From assembly GCA_031263125.1 (NCBI GenBank), contig JAISGL010000180.1, positions 1-36,401 of the forward strand: a stretch of 36,401 bases of DNA. Reading direction: 5' to 3'. Made by a program: the position numbers and the translations under genes. The notes under the pieces were generated by a model. The model did no database searches and was not told where the DNA came from. It worked only from the letters and a program-made list of their open reading frames with translations. Source of the DNA: Opitutaceae bacterium. GTDB taxonomy: Bacteria; Verrucomicrobiota; Verrucomicrobiia; Opitutales; Opitutaceae. The number at the start of each line of letters is the position of its first letter. Position 1 is the first letter of the stretch. Positions 15,852-28,500 of the stretch are shown here, piece by piece.

Positions 15852-18800
15852 ATGAAAAGCATAATGATTTCCCCCGGATGGCAACGCTTCCATTTATCAT
15901 CCCGCCGCATGCGGATGCGTGACTGGCTGGCCGGGGCGGTGGCGGCGGTGGCGGCGATATTAATCGCTCCCGCCGCGTCAGCCCAGTTTGTACTAACCGG
16001 CACGCGCACACTCAACGCAGCCGACGGCGTCAGCTACACGGTGGCGGCGGACACAAACATCAGCGCGGCGGGCATGACGATCAGGGACGCCAGCACCGGG
16101 GAAACCGCTTCGTGGACGATTGCCAATTCGGGAACGATCAACGCGACCGGGAACGCGTCGATAGGAATAAACCTCTATACGACCGGCTCGTCGTATATAA
16201 TCAACGAGGCCACCGGCTATATCAAGGGCGTCGGCAATACGGTCAGTTACGCCGCGGTCAAGTTTGCCAGTTGGGGCGGCCTTGTGAACAGGGGATATAT
16301 TGAGGGCAACACCAACGGGGCGCTTTTTCTCACCGGGGGCAGCATCACCAACCACGGAACCATAAAGGCGAATCAAAATGCGATCAGGAACAATGGCGGG
16401 TGGCTTGTGCTTTCCAACCTCGGCGTGATTGAAGGCGGCAACAGTGGCATGTATCTTGTCTCCGGGGCCGCCATCGAAAACTCCGGCACGATTTATGGGA
16501 GCGGAGCCGACCGTTATGGCATATGGACCGCGGCGGCTGCCGGGGCGGCGGCGACCATACGCAACAATACCGACGGCCTCATCAAAGGTGGCTATACAGG
16601 CATCATGCTCGACTTTTCAGGCACCGTGGAAAACCACGGCGAAATCATCGGACTGGGAACAAGCGGAAGCGCGGCGGGCATCCATGTGAACACGAACGCC
16701 GCGTCGTCCGTCATTATTAACGAGGCAGACGCCTCCATCACCGGACGCGCGGGGATTCAGATCAGCGGCGGCTTGGTGGAAAACTCCGGGACCATTATTG
16801 GGCAAAGCGGGCAGGGTGTTTATTACAACGGCACGGTGGCGGGCGCGACCGTGAATAATATCGGCGGACATATCATCGCCAGCTCCCACGGGGTGCATTT
16901 GATCAGCGGCGGCGTCGCGGAATTGTACAATACCGGGGGCGCGCTTGTAAGGAGCGAGGGAAATGACCACGGCGTGCATTCAGGCGCGAGTTTGTTTTTA
17001 TTAAACGATGCCTCGATTATGGAAAGCACCGGCGGGCGCGGCGTAAACCTGACCGCCGGGTCAGGGACCGTGACAAATATCAACGGCGCGTCAATCACCG
17101 GGAGCACTTCCGGTCTCTATTCCAGTGTGTTTGTCAGTGTTACAAACGGAGCCGGTTCCCTTATCCAGGGGGATGGCGCGGCAACGGGGCAGGCAGGTGT
17201 TTATATAACGAATAACGGGCGGGTGGAAATAATCAATTCGGGCGCCATCATCGGCGGGATGAAGGCGATCCAGCTCGGGACCGGCGACGCGCATGTGATA
17301 ATAAACACCAGCGGCGGCATCATCAGCGCGACGCTGGAATACGGTCCGTCGGGCGGGGCGACGAGCGGGGATGTGAGCGGGGGCATCACGCAGACCGGTC
17401 ATGCAACCAATGTCCGGACGGCGATAATCGACAATGCGGGCCTCATCTCGGGCGGCAACCACGGCATTTATCTGGGCAACGGCGGCATCGTCACCAACAC
17501 GGGCACCATCCGGGCCACGGGCGCGCGGATTGCGGCGGTTTATTTTGCCGCGCTGAACTCCGCCACCAGCACGCTCACGCTCGGCGCCGGCTCCGTGCTC
17601 GACGGCGACGTGCTCAGCGCCAAGGCGGCGGGCAACAAGATCATTCTCGAAGGCGCGGGCGCGGAAGACGCCGGCTTCATTGGCGACGGCATCGACGCCG
17701 GCGCGGGTTTTGAGCAGCTTGCGATGAACGGCGCGGATTGGACATTGAGCGGCCCGGTCACGCTGACCGGTTCGGGCGCCGGCGCCATCGCGGTGAATTC
17801 CGGCACGCTCACGCTCGGCGGCGACCTCGCCATGCTGAACGGCGGCGGCGCGACGATTGCGGCGGGCAGCCGGCTTGCATTCGGATTTGGCGATGCCGTC
17901 TTCGGCGGCACGATCAGCGGCGAGGGCGATTTTGCCTATATCGGCAGCGGATCGCTGGGGCTGGGCGAGGGCAACACCTACACGGGCGACACGCTCATCA
18001 AAAGCGGCACGCTCACCGGCAGGATTGGCCCCGGCGCGCTCCGGCTCGATGAAACCACGGCGACTTACATCGTGAATCCGGCGGCGACGAGCGTGTCTTT
18101 TGCAAACGTTTCAGGCTCCGGCGTGCTGGACATCCGGAACGCCGATCTCGCCTTCGGCGTGGGCGCGGGCCAGACGCAGGTTTATAATTTCGCGGGCACA
18201 ATCGACACCGCCGGCGGCGGCAACAAACTCGTCAAAACCGGCGAAGGCACTCTCGTGCTCGAAAAATCCCTGGCGGCTCTCGGCGGCGGCGCGTTTGTCG
18301 AAAACGGTGTTCTCAGTCTGTCCGATGTTTCGCATGTCAACAGCGGCACGCTCGTGCTCGGCGGCGCCGCCGGAATGGGACTGCTCGAATACACGGGCGC
18401 GGGCAGCTGGACGACGGATGTCACGCTCGCGGGCATGGGCGGCGGTTTCCACGTTTCCTCCGGCGTGGGAACCGGCACGCAGACACTCGGCGCGATTACC
18501 GTGGACGGCTCGGGCCTGTTTGCGAAAGGCGGCGATGGCGCGCTGGACATCACGAACGTCACACTCGACGTGGGCGTGGTCGGCCTGCAAGTGCGCGACG
18601 GAACATTGATCGCGGGCACGGACGCCTTCAAGGGCGACATCGAACTGACCGCCGCGACAAGCACGCTGGTCGCGAATCACAACGGCCCGGACCATGATTA
18701 CGCCGGCGCCATTTCCGGATTGGGCAATCTCGTCAAGCAAGGCGGCGGTTTGCTGGAACTGACCGGGAACAACACCTACGCGGGCGACACGACAATCCTG

Positions 18801-21800
18801 GAAGGCACGCTGCAAGGCAAAGTCGGCGCGGGAACGTTGCGCGTCGAATCCTCCGGCACCTACAAGGTCGCCGACGGCGTGACCGACTTCGTGGTCGCCG
18901 GCATCGAGGGCGATGGAACCGTGAACCTCAACCAATCAAGCCTCACGCTCGACGCGGCGGCGGGCGTGACGGGATCGTTCGGTTTCAGCGGCCAGCTCAC
19001 GAGCGACAACGCCGCTTCCAAACTTATCAAAACGGGCAGGGGCACGACAAAACTGCTGAGCCGCGTCGCCCTCGACGGCGGCGCCGAGATTCAGGAAGGC
19101 GTCCTCTGGCTCGACGATCAGGACAACATTGGAAACAACATCCTCCTCGGCACGGAAAGTTCGACCGGCTTGATCGAGTATGCGAATTCTGGCGCGGCGT
19201 GGACAAAAAATATCACGCTCAACGGCTCGGGCGGATTCAACGTGGACAGCGCGTCGGGCACGCAAACCCTCGCGATCACGATTGGCGGCACGGGCGCGTT
19301 TGTGAAGGGCGGCGCGGGTGCGCTCGACATCAGGAATGTCACGCTCGGCGCGGACGTGCAAAACGCCGCCGTGCTCGACGGCATGCTGATCGGCGGCGCG
19401 GATTCGCTCAGGGGCGACATCGCGCTCGCGGAAGCCGGCAGCACGCTCGTCTTTCATCATGACGCGGCGGCGGGGCACGCGTTTTCCGGCGTCATCTCGG
19501 GCAACGGCAGCCTGGTCAAGGACGGCGGCGGCTTGCTCAACCTGACCGGCGGCAACACCTACGCGGGAGACACCGTGATCCGCGGCGGCACGCTTCAGGG
19601 AAACATCGGCGCGGGCACGCTCACGGTCGAGGCGCCCGCGACGTACATGGTCGCGGACGGCGTTTCCTCGTTCACCGTCACGGGCATCGGGGGCGCGGGC
19701 ACCGTGCATCTCAACGCGGCCAATCTCATGCTCCACGCGGACGCCGGGGTGACGGGGACGTTCAGCTTTGGCGGCCAGCTCGCCGGCTCCGGTTCCTCCG
19801 CGTTGATAAAAACCGGCGCGGGCACGGTGGAGCTGCGAAGCGTGGCGCGGTTGCAAGGCGGCGCGCTCATCGAAGAGGGCACGCTGTGGCTGGAAGATCA
19901 GGATTTCATCCAGGCTCCGATTGTCCTGGGCACGGCCACCACGGGCGGCCTGATCGAATACACCGGCACGGCGGCTTGGGCGCATGACATCACGCTCGCG
20001 GCTGGCGGCGGCGGCGGATTTTCAATCAACGGCGGCACGCTCGCGCTGACCGGTGCGTTTGCAATCAACGGAGCGGGCAATTTCGTGAAAGGCGGCAACG
20101 GCACGCTCGACATCATCGCGGCAAACATCACCGGCACCGCCGATGGCAAAACCGTCGTGCTCGACGGCACGTTGCGCGGCGACAGCACGCAATTCAAAGC
20201 CGGCGGCATCGCGCTGGCCGGCGCGGACAGCGTGATCGAGTTCCATCAGACGGCTGATGGCGTTTACTCCGGCCTCATCGAAGGCGCGGGCACGTTGCTC
20301 AAAACCGGTGACGCCCTGCTCGACCTCGGCGCGGCGGCGCACACGTATGCGGACACCGTCATCCGCGCCGGCGTGCTCACCGGCAACACCGGCATGGGCA
20401 CGCTGACCGTGGAGGCGTCCGGCACCTACCGCGTCGCCGCGGACAGGACGGAGTTCCCGGTCGCGGGCGTCCTCGGCAACGGCGTCATCGACATGGCAAA
20501 CGCGAATCTGGTGCTCAACGTCGCCAGCGGCACGGCGGAGTTTTCGTTCGCGGGCAGCCTCACCGGCGGAAAACAATTCATCAAGACTGGCGCGGGCACG
20601 CTTGAGCTTCTCAGCGGTGTCGCGCTCAACGAAGGCGCGGCCATCCGGGAGGGCGTGCTCAAACTGGCCGACCAGTCCTTCCTCAAGGCGCCCGTCGTCA
20701 TCGGCGATGCGACCACGTCCGCCATGATCGAATACACCGGCACGGACGCGTGGGAACACGCTCTCGCGCTGCAAGGCATGGGCGGCGGTTTTGTCGTCGC
20801 GAGTGGCGGGATTGTCATCACCGCCGCGATCAGTTCTTCCGACAACGCCGTGTTCGCCAAGGGTGGCGCGGGCACGCTCGACATCACCGGCGCCACGACC
20901 GGCGGCCTCGGCGGCGCGAAAATCCTCGCGGGTGTTTTGCGCGGTGACGCCGCCTCGATGCCCGGCGCGGGCGTGGACATCTCGGCGGGGGCCGCCGCTG
21001 AGTTTTATCAGATTGCCGACGCGGTTTATGCCGGCGCGGTCAGCGGCGCGGGCGCGCTGGTGAAAACCGGCGCGGGCGCGCTCACGCTGGGCGGCTCACT
21101 CACGCACACCGGGGCGACTGTCATCAATCAAGGCGTGCTCGGACTGGCGGCGGCCAACGCGTTGCCGGCGGCCTCGCAACTCTCAATCGGCGCGGACGGC
21201 GCGTTCGACACAAACGGCTTCAACCACAACATCGCGACGCTGGCCAACGACGGCGTGATCTATCTCGACGCCAGCGTGAATTCCGGCAACGGCCTGATCA
21301 AAACCGCCGGCAAACTGACCGTGACCAGCTCGGCGTCGGGCACGGGACAGGTGTTGGTGCGCATCAGCGAAAGCGAGACAATCACCGGCGGCACGACCGC
21401 GACGGTCATGGAAATCACCGGCGCCGACACCTCCGATTACACCGCGCGCCTGGCCGCACGCGCCGTGACGGGGTCATATGACTGGACAGTCATGAAAGAC
21501 GGCGGGCAAATCGTGCTCGCCACCGGGGACCTTTCGCCTGAAGTGGCCGCGGCGGGCGGACTCGACGCGGCGGGCCACCTCACCGGCAAGGCATCGCTTG
21601 CCGCAATCAGCCAGCGCCTGCTTGCCGGGCGCACGGCCAGCCAGAAAAACGAATTCCAAATGTGGGCCGGCGGCATGCGCCGCGAAAACACGATGACCTC
21701 GGATTTGTATGACGGGGCGGAGGTGCGCACAAACGTCACCCAGGCCGGCGCGGATTGGAATTTCGGAAAAATGTCCAGGCGTCCGCTCACGCTCGGTGTG

Positions 21801-22457
21801 TATTATGATCATGCCGCCTCCGACATGGAAATGCGGGCCGGCGCATCCCGGTCGCGCACGACCTCCCACGGCGTCGGCGTGTATGGCTCCTATCGCACGA
21901 AGCCGCTTTACGTGGACGTGATCCTCCGCGGATCGCGCGAGGATTTCGAGGTGGACGTGCCCTTCGCGGCGCGCTTCACGACCAAGGGCGCCAGCATGGC
22001 CGCCTCGGTCGAGATCGGCGGCGTGCTCCCCGGCGGCTCCGCGTGGAACGTGGAACCGCAGGCGCAGATCACTTATCAACGCCACCAAATCGACGACGCC
22101 ACCGACGGCTTCGGACGCGGAATCTCGGTGGACGGCGACGCTTCCGTCGAGGCCCGCGCGGGCGTGCGTGTGTGGCGCGAGTTTGCCGCCGCCAAACGCG
22201 AAATTGCCTTCACGCCCTGGCTGCGCGCCAGCCTGGCCCACGAGACCAACGGCAGGGGCGCCGTCACGATGCTGGGGCGGGGCAGGGGACCGGATGCGGT
22301 TTTCGACAACAAGTTCGACGGCTCCGTCGGAATGATCGACGGCGGTTTCGGCCTGGACTGGAAGGGCGGCTTCCGTCTTCAGGTCGAGGGCGCGTGGTAT
22401 CACGGCGACAGGCTGAAAGGTTTCGGGGGCAGCTTCGGCGCGGCCTATGCGTGGTAG
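15852..22457 (+). CDS. Giant autotransporter (type V secretion), beta-helix passenger with autotransporter-associated (PATR-like) repeats and C-terminal beta-barrel
   Basis: Signal peptide ...DWLAGAVAAVAAILIAPAASAQ; many ENSGTI/VENHGEI repeats; GGNTYAGDTVIRGGTLQG and FVKGGAGALDI motifs; C-terminal barrel ending FGGSFGAAYAW. Confidence 0.92.
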   Translation: MKSIMISPGWQRFHLSSRRMRMRDWLAGAVAAVAAILIAPAASAQFVLTGTRTLNAADGVSYTVAADTNISAAGMTIRDASTGETASWTIANSGTINATGNASIGINLYTTGSSYIINEATGYIKGVGNTVSYAAVKFASWGGLVNRGYIEGNTNGALFLTGGSITNHGTIKANQNAIRNNGGWLVLSNLGVIEGGNSGMYLVSGAAIENSGTIYGSGADRYGIWTAAAAGAAATIRNNTDGLIKGGYTGIMLDFSGTVENHGEIIGLGTSGSAAGIHVNTNAASSVIINEADASITGRAGIQISGGLVENSGTIIGQSGQGVYYNGTVAGATVNNIGGHIIASSHGVHLISGGVAELYNTGGALVRSEGNDHGVHSGASLFLLNDASIMESTGGRGVNLTAGSGTVTNINGASITGSTSGLYSSVFVSVTNGAGSLIQGDGAATGQAGVYITNNGRVEIINSGAIIGGMKAIQLGTGDAHVIINTSGGIISATLEYGPSGGATSGDVSGGITQTGHATNVRTAIIDNAGLISGGNHGIYLGNGGIVTNTGTIRATGARIAAVYFAALNSATSTLTLGAGSVLDGDVLSAKAAGNKIILEGAGAEDAGFIGDGIDAGAGFEQLAMNGADWTLSGPVTLTGSGAGAIAVNSGTLTLGGDLAMLNGGGATIAAGSRLAFGFGDAVFGGTISGEGDFAYIGSGSLGLGEGNTYTGDTLIKSGTLTGRIGPGALRLDETTATYIVNPAATSVSFANVSGSGVLDIRNADLAFGVGAGQTQVYNFAGTIDTAGGGNKLVKTGEGTLVLEKSLAALGGGAFVENGVLSLSDVSHVNSGTLVLGGAAGMGLLEYTGAGSWTTDVTLAGMGGGFHVSSGVGTGTQTLGAITVDGSGLFAKGGDGALDITNVTLDVGVVGLQVRDGTLIAGTDAFKGDIELTAATSTLVANHNGPDHDYAGAISGLGNLVKQGGGLLELTGNNTYAGDTTILEGTLQGKVGAGTLRVESSGTYKVADGVTDFVVAGIEGDGTVNLNQSSLTLDAAAGVTGSFGFSGQLTSDNAASKLIKTGRGTTKLLSRVALDGGAEIQEGVLWLDDQDNIGNNILLGTESSTGLIEYANSGAAWTKNITLNGSGGFNVDSASGTQTLAITIGGTGAFVKGGAGALDIRNVTLGADVQNAAVLDGMLIGGADSLRGDIALAEAGSTLVFHHDAAAGHAFSGVISGNGSLVKDGGGLLNLTGGNTYAGDTVIRGGTLQGNIGAGTLTVEAPATYMVADGVSSFTVTGIGGAGTVHLNAANLMLHADAGVTGTFSFGGQLAGSGSSALIKTGAGTVELRSVARLQGGALIEEGTLWLEDQDFIQAPIVLGTATTGGLIEYTGTAAWAHDITLAAGGGGGFSINGGTLALTGAFAINGAGNFVKGGNGTLDIIAANITGTADGKTVVLDGTLRGDSTQFKAGGIALAGADSVIEFHQTADGVYSGLIEGAGTLLKTGDALLDLGAAAHTYADTVIRAGVLTGNTGMGTLTVEASGTYRVAADRTEFPVAGVLGNGVIDMANANLVLNVASGTAEFSFAGSLTGGKQFIKTGAGTLELLSGVALNEGAAIREGVLKLADQSFLKAPVVIGDATTSAMIEYTGTDAWEHALALQGMGGGFVVASGGIVITAAISSSDNAVFAKGGAGTLDITGATTGGLGGAKILAGVLRGDAASMPGAGVDISAGAAAEFYQIADAVYAGAVSGAGALVKTGAGALTLGGSLTHTGATVINQGVLGLAAANALPAASQLSIGADGAFDTNGFNHNIATLANDGVIYLDASVNSGNGLIKTAGKLTVTSSASGTGQVLVRISESETITGGTTATVMEITGADTSDYTARLAARAVTGSYDWTVMKDGGQIVLATGDLSPEVAAAGGLDAAGHLTGKASLAAISQRLLAGRTASQKNEFQMWAGGMRRENTMTSDLYDGAEVRTNVTQAGADWNFGKMSRRPLTLGVYYDHAASDMEMRAGASRSRTTSHGVGVYGSYRTKPLYVDVILRGSREDFEVDVPFAARFTTKGASMAASVEIGGVLPGGSAWNVEPQAQITYQRHQIDDATDGFGRGISVDGDASVEARAGVRVWREFAAAKREIAFTPWLRASLAHETNGRGAVTMLGRGRGPDAVFDNKFDGSVGMIDGGFGLDWKGGFRLQVEGAWYHGDRLKGFGGSFGAAYAW

Positions 22458-22528
22458 AAAGAAGGTCCCTTTGTATTATTTTATATAAACAATCGCAAAC
22501 GAGAGAACCCGGCATCCTGAGAATCATC

Positions 22529-25500
22529 ATGAATAATATAATCTCCAATCGTGCCCTGCACCGCCTTCCGCGCGTCCGCCGCCTGCTGCCGGCGGCGGCG
22601 CTCCCCGTCGTGTGCGCCTTGTCCGCGGGACTGTTCGCGCAAAGCCCCGTGCAGGTGACGGGCACCCGCACCGGCGGCCTCGCGATCACCACGGCATACG
22701 GCCTGTCCTATGAAATCGCCGGGGACGCCGTGGTCACCTGGAGCAGCGTCACCAACGCCGACTACGCCGTGTATGATCTCTATTCCGACACCTGCTCGTG
22801 GATGATCGTGAACCGCGGCACCGTGGGCGCGCCCGCGAATGGCGCGTCGCCTTACAATGGCATTTATCTGAAAACCACGGGGTCCTCCACGATTATAAAC
22901 GAGACCACCGGTTATATAACCACCGGGCTGGTCACGGGCGATTCCCGTGCGGCGGTGAATTTTGAGCGGGGATGGGGTTATTTTATAAACAAAGGCTCCG
23001 CCATCGGCGCCTCCACCGGAGCCATCCTGGGCGTGGGCGGGGTCGTGGAAAACACGGGGACAATCATCGGGCAGAATGCCAGCAGGAGCGGGATATGGTT
23101 TGTCATGGGAAGTGGCGCCGTCCGCAACACGGGCGGATATATCGAGGGCGGCGCTTATGGCATCCGGATGTCAGCCGGCGCCGGCGCGGAAATCTGGAAT
23201 ACCGGTGGCGGCGTGATCAACGCGGTGGCCCCGTCGGGAGCCGGCATCATCGCGGGAAATGCCAGCCTGTCCGTGACAAATGACGCGTCCGGCATCGTGG
23301 CGTCCCAGCGCGGCATTTATTATAATTCAAGCGCAGGCCCCGGTGTCGTGAATAATATTAACGGCGCGGTGATAACAGGCTCCGACAGCGGTGTATATTC
23401 CTACGGCGCCCTCAGCCTCTCCAATGACGCCACATCGCTGATCGAGGCATTCAGCGCGGCAACCGGCAACGCGGGCATCTACATGACGAATTCGGGCCTG
23501 CTCACGCTTACCAACGCGGGCGTCATTTCCGGCGGCGTGAAAGGCATCAGCCTCGGCACGCTCACCGGCCACTCCATCGTGAACGAAGCCGGCGGCGTTA
23601 TAAAAAGCATTTATGATTATGGCGCGCCGGGCACGCTCACCAGCGGCCAGATGGGCGCCGCCATCAGCCAGTCCGCCGCTTCGGGCGTGGCCGGCGTGAC
23701 GATTTCCAACGCGGGGCTGATCGAGGGCCTGCGGCATGGCATTTTTATAGGCAACGAGGCGGTCATTATTAACACCGGCACCATTCGCGCCACGGGCGCA
23801 ACCATCGTGGCCGCGATTTATCTTTCGGCGACCAACGGCGCGGACAGCCTCATCACGCTCGACACCGGCTCGGTGCTCGAAGGCGGCGCGGTCAGCGCCT
23901 CCGTGAACTCGAACCGCCTCGTGCTCCGTGGCTCCGGCGCGGAGGCCGGCAATTTCATCGGGAGAACGGACACCTCCGGCTTCAAATCGCTGACGATGGA
24001 AGGCGACGACTGGACGCTCTCCGGAACGATTTCGCTCACGGGAACGGACGCCGCCCTGCGCGTCGCCACCGGCACGCTTTCAATTGCCGGCGATGTATTC
24101 TTTCGCAAAGCCGGCGGCGCCGCCGTGGTGGATGCGGACGCAACGCTCAGGATTGCCGACGGCGCCAACCTCGCCTCGGCGACGGCAGACAAACATGCCG
24201 CCATCGCAACCGCCGGCTCCGTGCTCTTCGACCTCGCCGGCGACTTTGACTACAACGGAAACATAAGCGGCTCCGGTTCGGTGATAAAAAACGGCGCGGG
24301 CACGGTGACACTTTCAGGCTCCAACACCCACGGCGACACCACGATCAACGCCGGCACGCTCCAAGGCGGCATCGGCGCCGGCATTCTCACAGTCAACGCG
24401 GGCGGCGCTTACGACGCGGGCGCGCTGACGGCAGTGACAGTCGGCGGGCTGGCAGGCGAAGGCGTCGTGATGCTCGGTTCCGCGGACCTAGTGTTCAACA
24501 TCGCGGGCGCCGGCGCTGTGTTTGATTTCGCGGGCACAATCACCGGCGGCGGCCAGTTTATCAAAACCGGTTCCGGCGCGCTCGACTTGCGGCAAACGCT
24601 CACCTTCGCCAGCACGCACATCAAGGAAGGTTCGGTGAAACCCGGCGACGCTGCAAAATTCGGCGCGGGCACGCTTCTGCTCGGCGGCGTCACCACGCAC
24701 GGTCTGATTGATTACGACGGAGCTGCGGACTGGACAAAGGACATCGGGCTTACCGGCGCGGGCGGCGGTTTTATCATTGGCATTGACGGCAGCGCAAACT
24801 TCATCGCGACAGCGACGGGCGCGGGCGATTTTATAAAGGCGGGAAGCGGCACGCTCGACATCACGGGTGCCACGATGAACAACACCGGCAACACCGTGGT
24901 CGAAGCCGGCACATTGCGCGGCGACACAACCACGATAAAAGGCGATACCAGCGTGGCGGCGGGCGCGACCGTTGAGTTTTATCAAACCAGCGACGGCGCC
25001 TACGCCGGCGCTATCACCGGCGCGGGTGCGTTGTATAAAACCGGCGCAGGCTCACTCACCCTGACGGGAGCCAACACCTACGGCGACACCGTCATCAGCG
25101 CGGGCTTGATCGAGGGCAACATCGGCGCGGGCACGCTCACGGCGGAAAGTTCCGGCACGTATAAAATGGGCGCGGGTTCAAGTGTCACCTTCACCGGCAT
25201 GCTCGGCAACGGCACGGTTGATATGAACGGCAACGATCTGGTGTTCGACGTGGCCGATGGCATCACGGGCACGTTCGGCTTCCAAGGCGCGCTGGGCAAC
25301 GGCAGCGATTTTATAAAAACCGGCGCGGGCACGCTCGACTTGCGGCAAACACTCGCCCTCGCGAGCACGCACATCAAGGAAGGCTCGGTGAGGCTCGACG
25401 ATGCCGCAAAACTCGGTGCGGGCACGCTTCTGCTCGGCGACACCGCCACGCACGGCCTGATTGACTACACCGGAGTCGCGGACTGGACAAAGAATACAGG

Positions 25501-28500
25501 ACTCACCGGCGCGGGCGGCGGTTTTATCATTGGCGTTGGCGACAGCGCAAACTTCACCGCGACAGCGGCGGGTGCGGGCGATTTTATAAAGTCGGGAGGC
25601 GGCACGCTCGACATCACGGGAGCCACGATGAACAATACCGGCAACACCGTGGTCGAAGCCGGCACGTTGCGCGGCGACGCAACCACGATCAAGGGCGATA
25701 CCAGCGTGGCGGCGGACGCGACCGTTGAGTTTTATCAAACCAGCGACGGCGCCTACGCCGGGGCGATCACCGGCACGGGTGCGTTGCACAAAACCGGCGC
25801 AGGCTCACTCACCCTGACGGGAGCCAACACCTACGGCGACACCGTCATCAGCGCGGGCTTGATCGAGGGCAATATCGGCGCGGGCACGCTCACGGCGGAG
25901 AGTTCCGGCACGTATAAAATGGGCGCGGGTTCAAACGTCACATTCACCGGTATGCTTGGCAACGGCACGATTGATATAAACGGCAACGATCTGGTGTTCG
26001 ACGTGGCCGATGGCATCACGGGCACGTTCGGCTTCCAAGGCGCGCTCAACAACGGCAACGATTTTATAAAAACCGGCGCGGGCACGCTCGACTTGCAGCA
26101 AACACTCGCCCTCGCGAGTACGCACATCAAAGAAGGCTCGGTGAAACTCGACGATGCCGCAAAACTCGGCGCGGGCGCGCTCCTGCTCGGCGACACTTCC
26201 GCGTGCGGCCTGATTGACTACACCGGAACGGCGGACTGGACAAAGGACATCGGGCTGACCGGCGCGGGCGGCGGTTTTATCATTGGCGTCGGCGGCAGCG
26301 CAAACTTCACCGCGACAGCGGCGGGCGCGGGCGATTTTATAAAGTCGGGAAGCGGCACGCTCGACATAACGGGAGCCACGATGAACAACACCGGCAACAC
26401 GCTGGTCGAAGCCGGCACGCTGCGCGGCGACGCAACCACAATAAAAGGCGACACCGGCGTGGCGGCGGACGCGATCGTCGAGTTTTATCAAACCACCGAC
26501 GGCGCCTACGCCGGGGCGATCACCGGCGCGGGCACGTTGCGCAAAAGCGGCTCAGGCGCGCTCACTCTCACCGGGGCCAACGCCCACGGTGACACCGTCA
26601 TCGAGCAGGGTTTGCTCACCGGCAACATCAGCGCGGGCCGGCTCGATATAAAGACCGGCGGCACCTACAAGGTGCGCGACGGCCAGCAGGCTTACACCAC
26701 AACGGGCATCGTCGGCGACGGCATGCTCGACCTGAACCAGGCCGATCTCGTGTTCGACATCGCGGGTGGCTCCAGCGTGTTCAACTTCAGCGGCAGCTAC
26801 ACCGGCGCGGGCGGCAATCAGCTCATCAAGACCGGCGCGGGCACGCTCGACTTGCAAACGCGCGCGGCGCTTCCCGGCGGTGCCGTGATCGGGGAAGGCG
26901 TCGTGCGACTGGCAAGCGAGGATTTTCTCGGCGCCGGCGTCACGCTCGGCGGCACGACCACCACCGGTTTGCTCGAATACACCGGCTCCACCGCATGGGC
27001 CGGGGCGCTCAAGGTCGCGGGCGCGGGCGGCGGCTTCACCGTGGCCGGCGGCGACGGCGCGCAATTCACCGGCACGCTTTCGGGTGACGCACTTTTTATC
27101 AAGGAAGGCGCGGGACGCCTCGATGCAACCGGCGCGACCTTTGCCAACACCGGCGGCATGTCGGTGCGCTCCGGCACGCTCGCGGGCGCCGCGCACAACA
27201 TCGCCGCGGCCACCGAGGTGCTTGCGGGCGCGGTGCTGGAGTTTGCCGAGGCGGGCGACGGCGTCTACGCGGGCGCGCTCACCGGCGCGGGTTCCCTGCT
27301 CAAGACGGGCGCGGGCACGCTCACGCTGTCACAAGCGGTTGGATACGGCGGCGCGACCACCGTGCGCGAAGGCATTCTCAGGGCGGGTGCGGCCAGTCTC
27401 TGGCTTAATACATCGAAGGTCGTCACCGAGGCCGCCGGCGCGATCGACATGGGCGGTTTTGACCAGAGGATCGTCAACCTCGCCAACGACGGCGCGATTA
27501 TATTCAACGCAAAGGTCAACGGCGTCGCGGGTGTTATATATGAAATGGATAGCCTGCAAATTACCGGCAGCGCGACTGGCCTGGGAAAAATCCGCGTTAA
27601 TATATACGAAACTTCCATCGACGGCGCGGCATGGACGCGGGAAGCCGTGTTTTTCGAGATCAGCGGAAGCGATGCGCCGCATTATATAGCGGAGACAGCC
27701 GGGCGTCATGTCAGCGGCGCCTACGACTGGGTTGTCACGCCTTCCGATGATCGCAAAAAATACACGCTCTCCGCCGACCAGCTTTCGCCGGAGGTGCCCG
27801 CGGTCGGCGGAATCGACGCCGCGGGTTATCTCGCGGGCAAAGCCTCGGCGTCCGGTCTCAGCCGGAGGCTGCTGGCGATGCGCGCGGAAAACGGCCCGCA
27901 CGATTTTCAATTCTGGAGCGGCGGACTCTGGCGCGAAGACCGTCTGAACGACGCGCTTTATAATCACGCGCAGGCGAGGACACGCGGCATCCAGATCGGC
28001 GCGGATTGGAACAATAAAAAGGGAAGCGACAGGCCCGCCACCATCGGCGTGTTTTATGATTATGCGGAAACACACATGGATATGGACGGCAAAACCTCCT
28101 CCACCAAGTCCGGTTCCAACGGCGCCGGTTTCTACGCCTCGTACCGCCCGGCCCCGCTTTATATAGACCTGCTCATCCGCGGCTCGCGGGAGAATTACGA
28201 CATCATCGTGCCCGGCATGCCCGCGTTCAGCACCGAAGGCACGGGCATCGCCGTTTCCATCGAGACCGGCGGGGTGCTTCCGGTTGACTGGAGCTGGAAT
28301 ATTGAACCGCAACTGCAGGCCATGCTGCAAAAACACAAAGTGGACGCCGTGTCTGACGCGTTCGACCGCGAATATACAATTGATGGCGCTGGCACGATCG
28401 AGGGCCGCTTCGGCGTGCGGCTCTGGCGAGAGTTTCCGATGTGGAACGGCAGAGGCCGGCTCGCCCCATACATCCGCCCCAGCCTCATTTATGAATGGGA

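Noticed and set aside
22043-22528. N-terminal extension of the 2215-aa ORF
   Set aside because: Overlaps the barrel-coding end of autotransporter 1 in another frame and is Arg-rich; the signal peptide at 22529 is the credible start.
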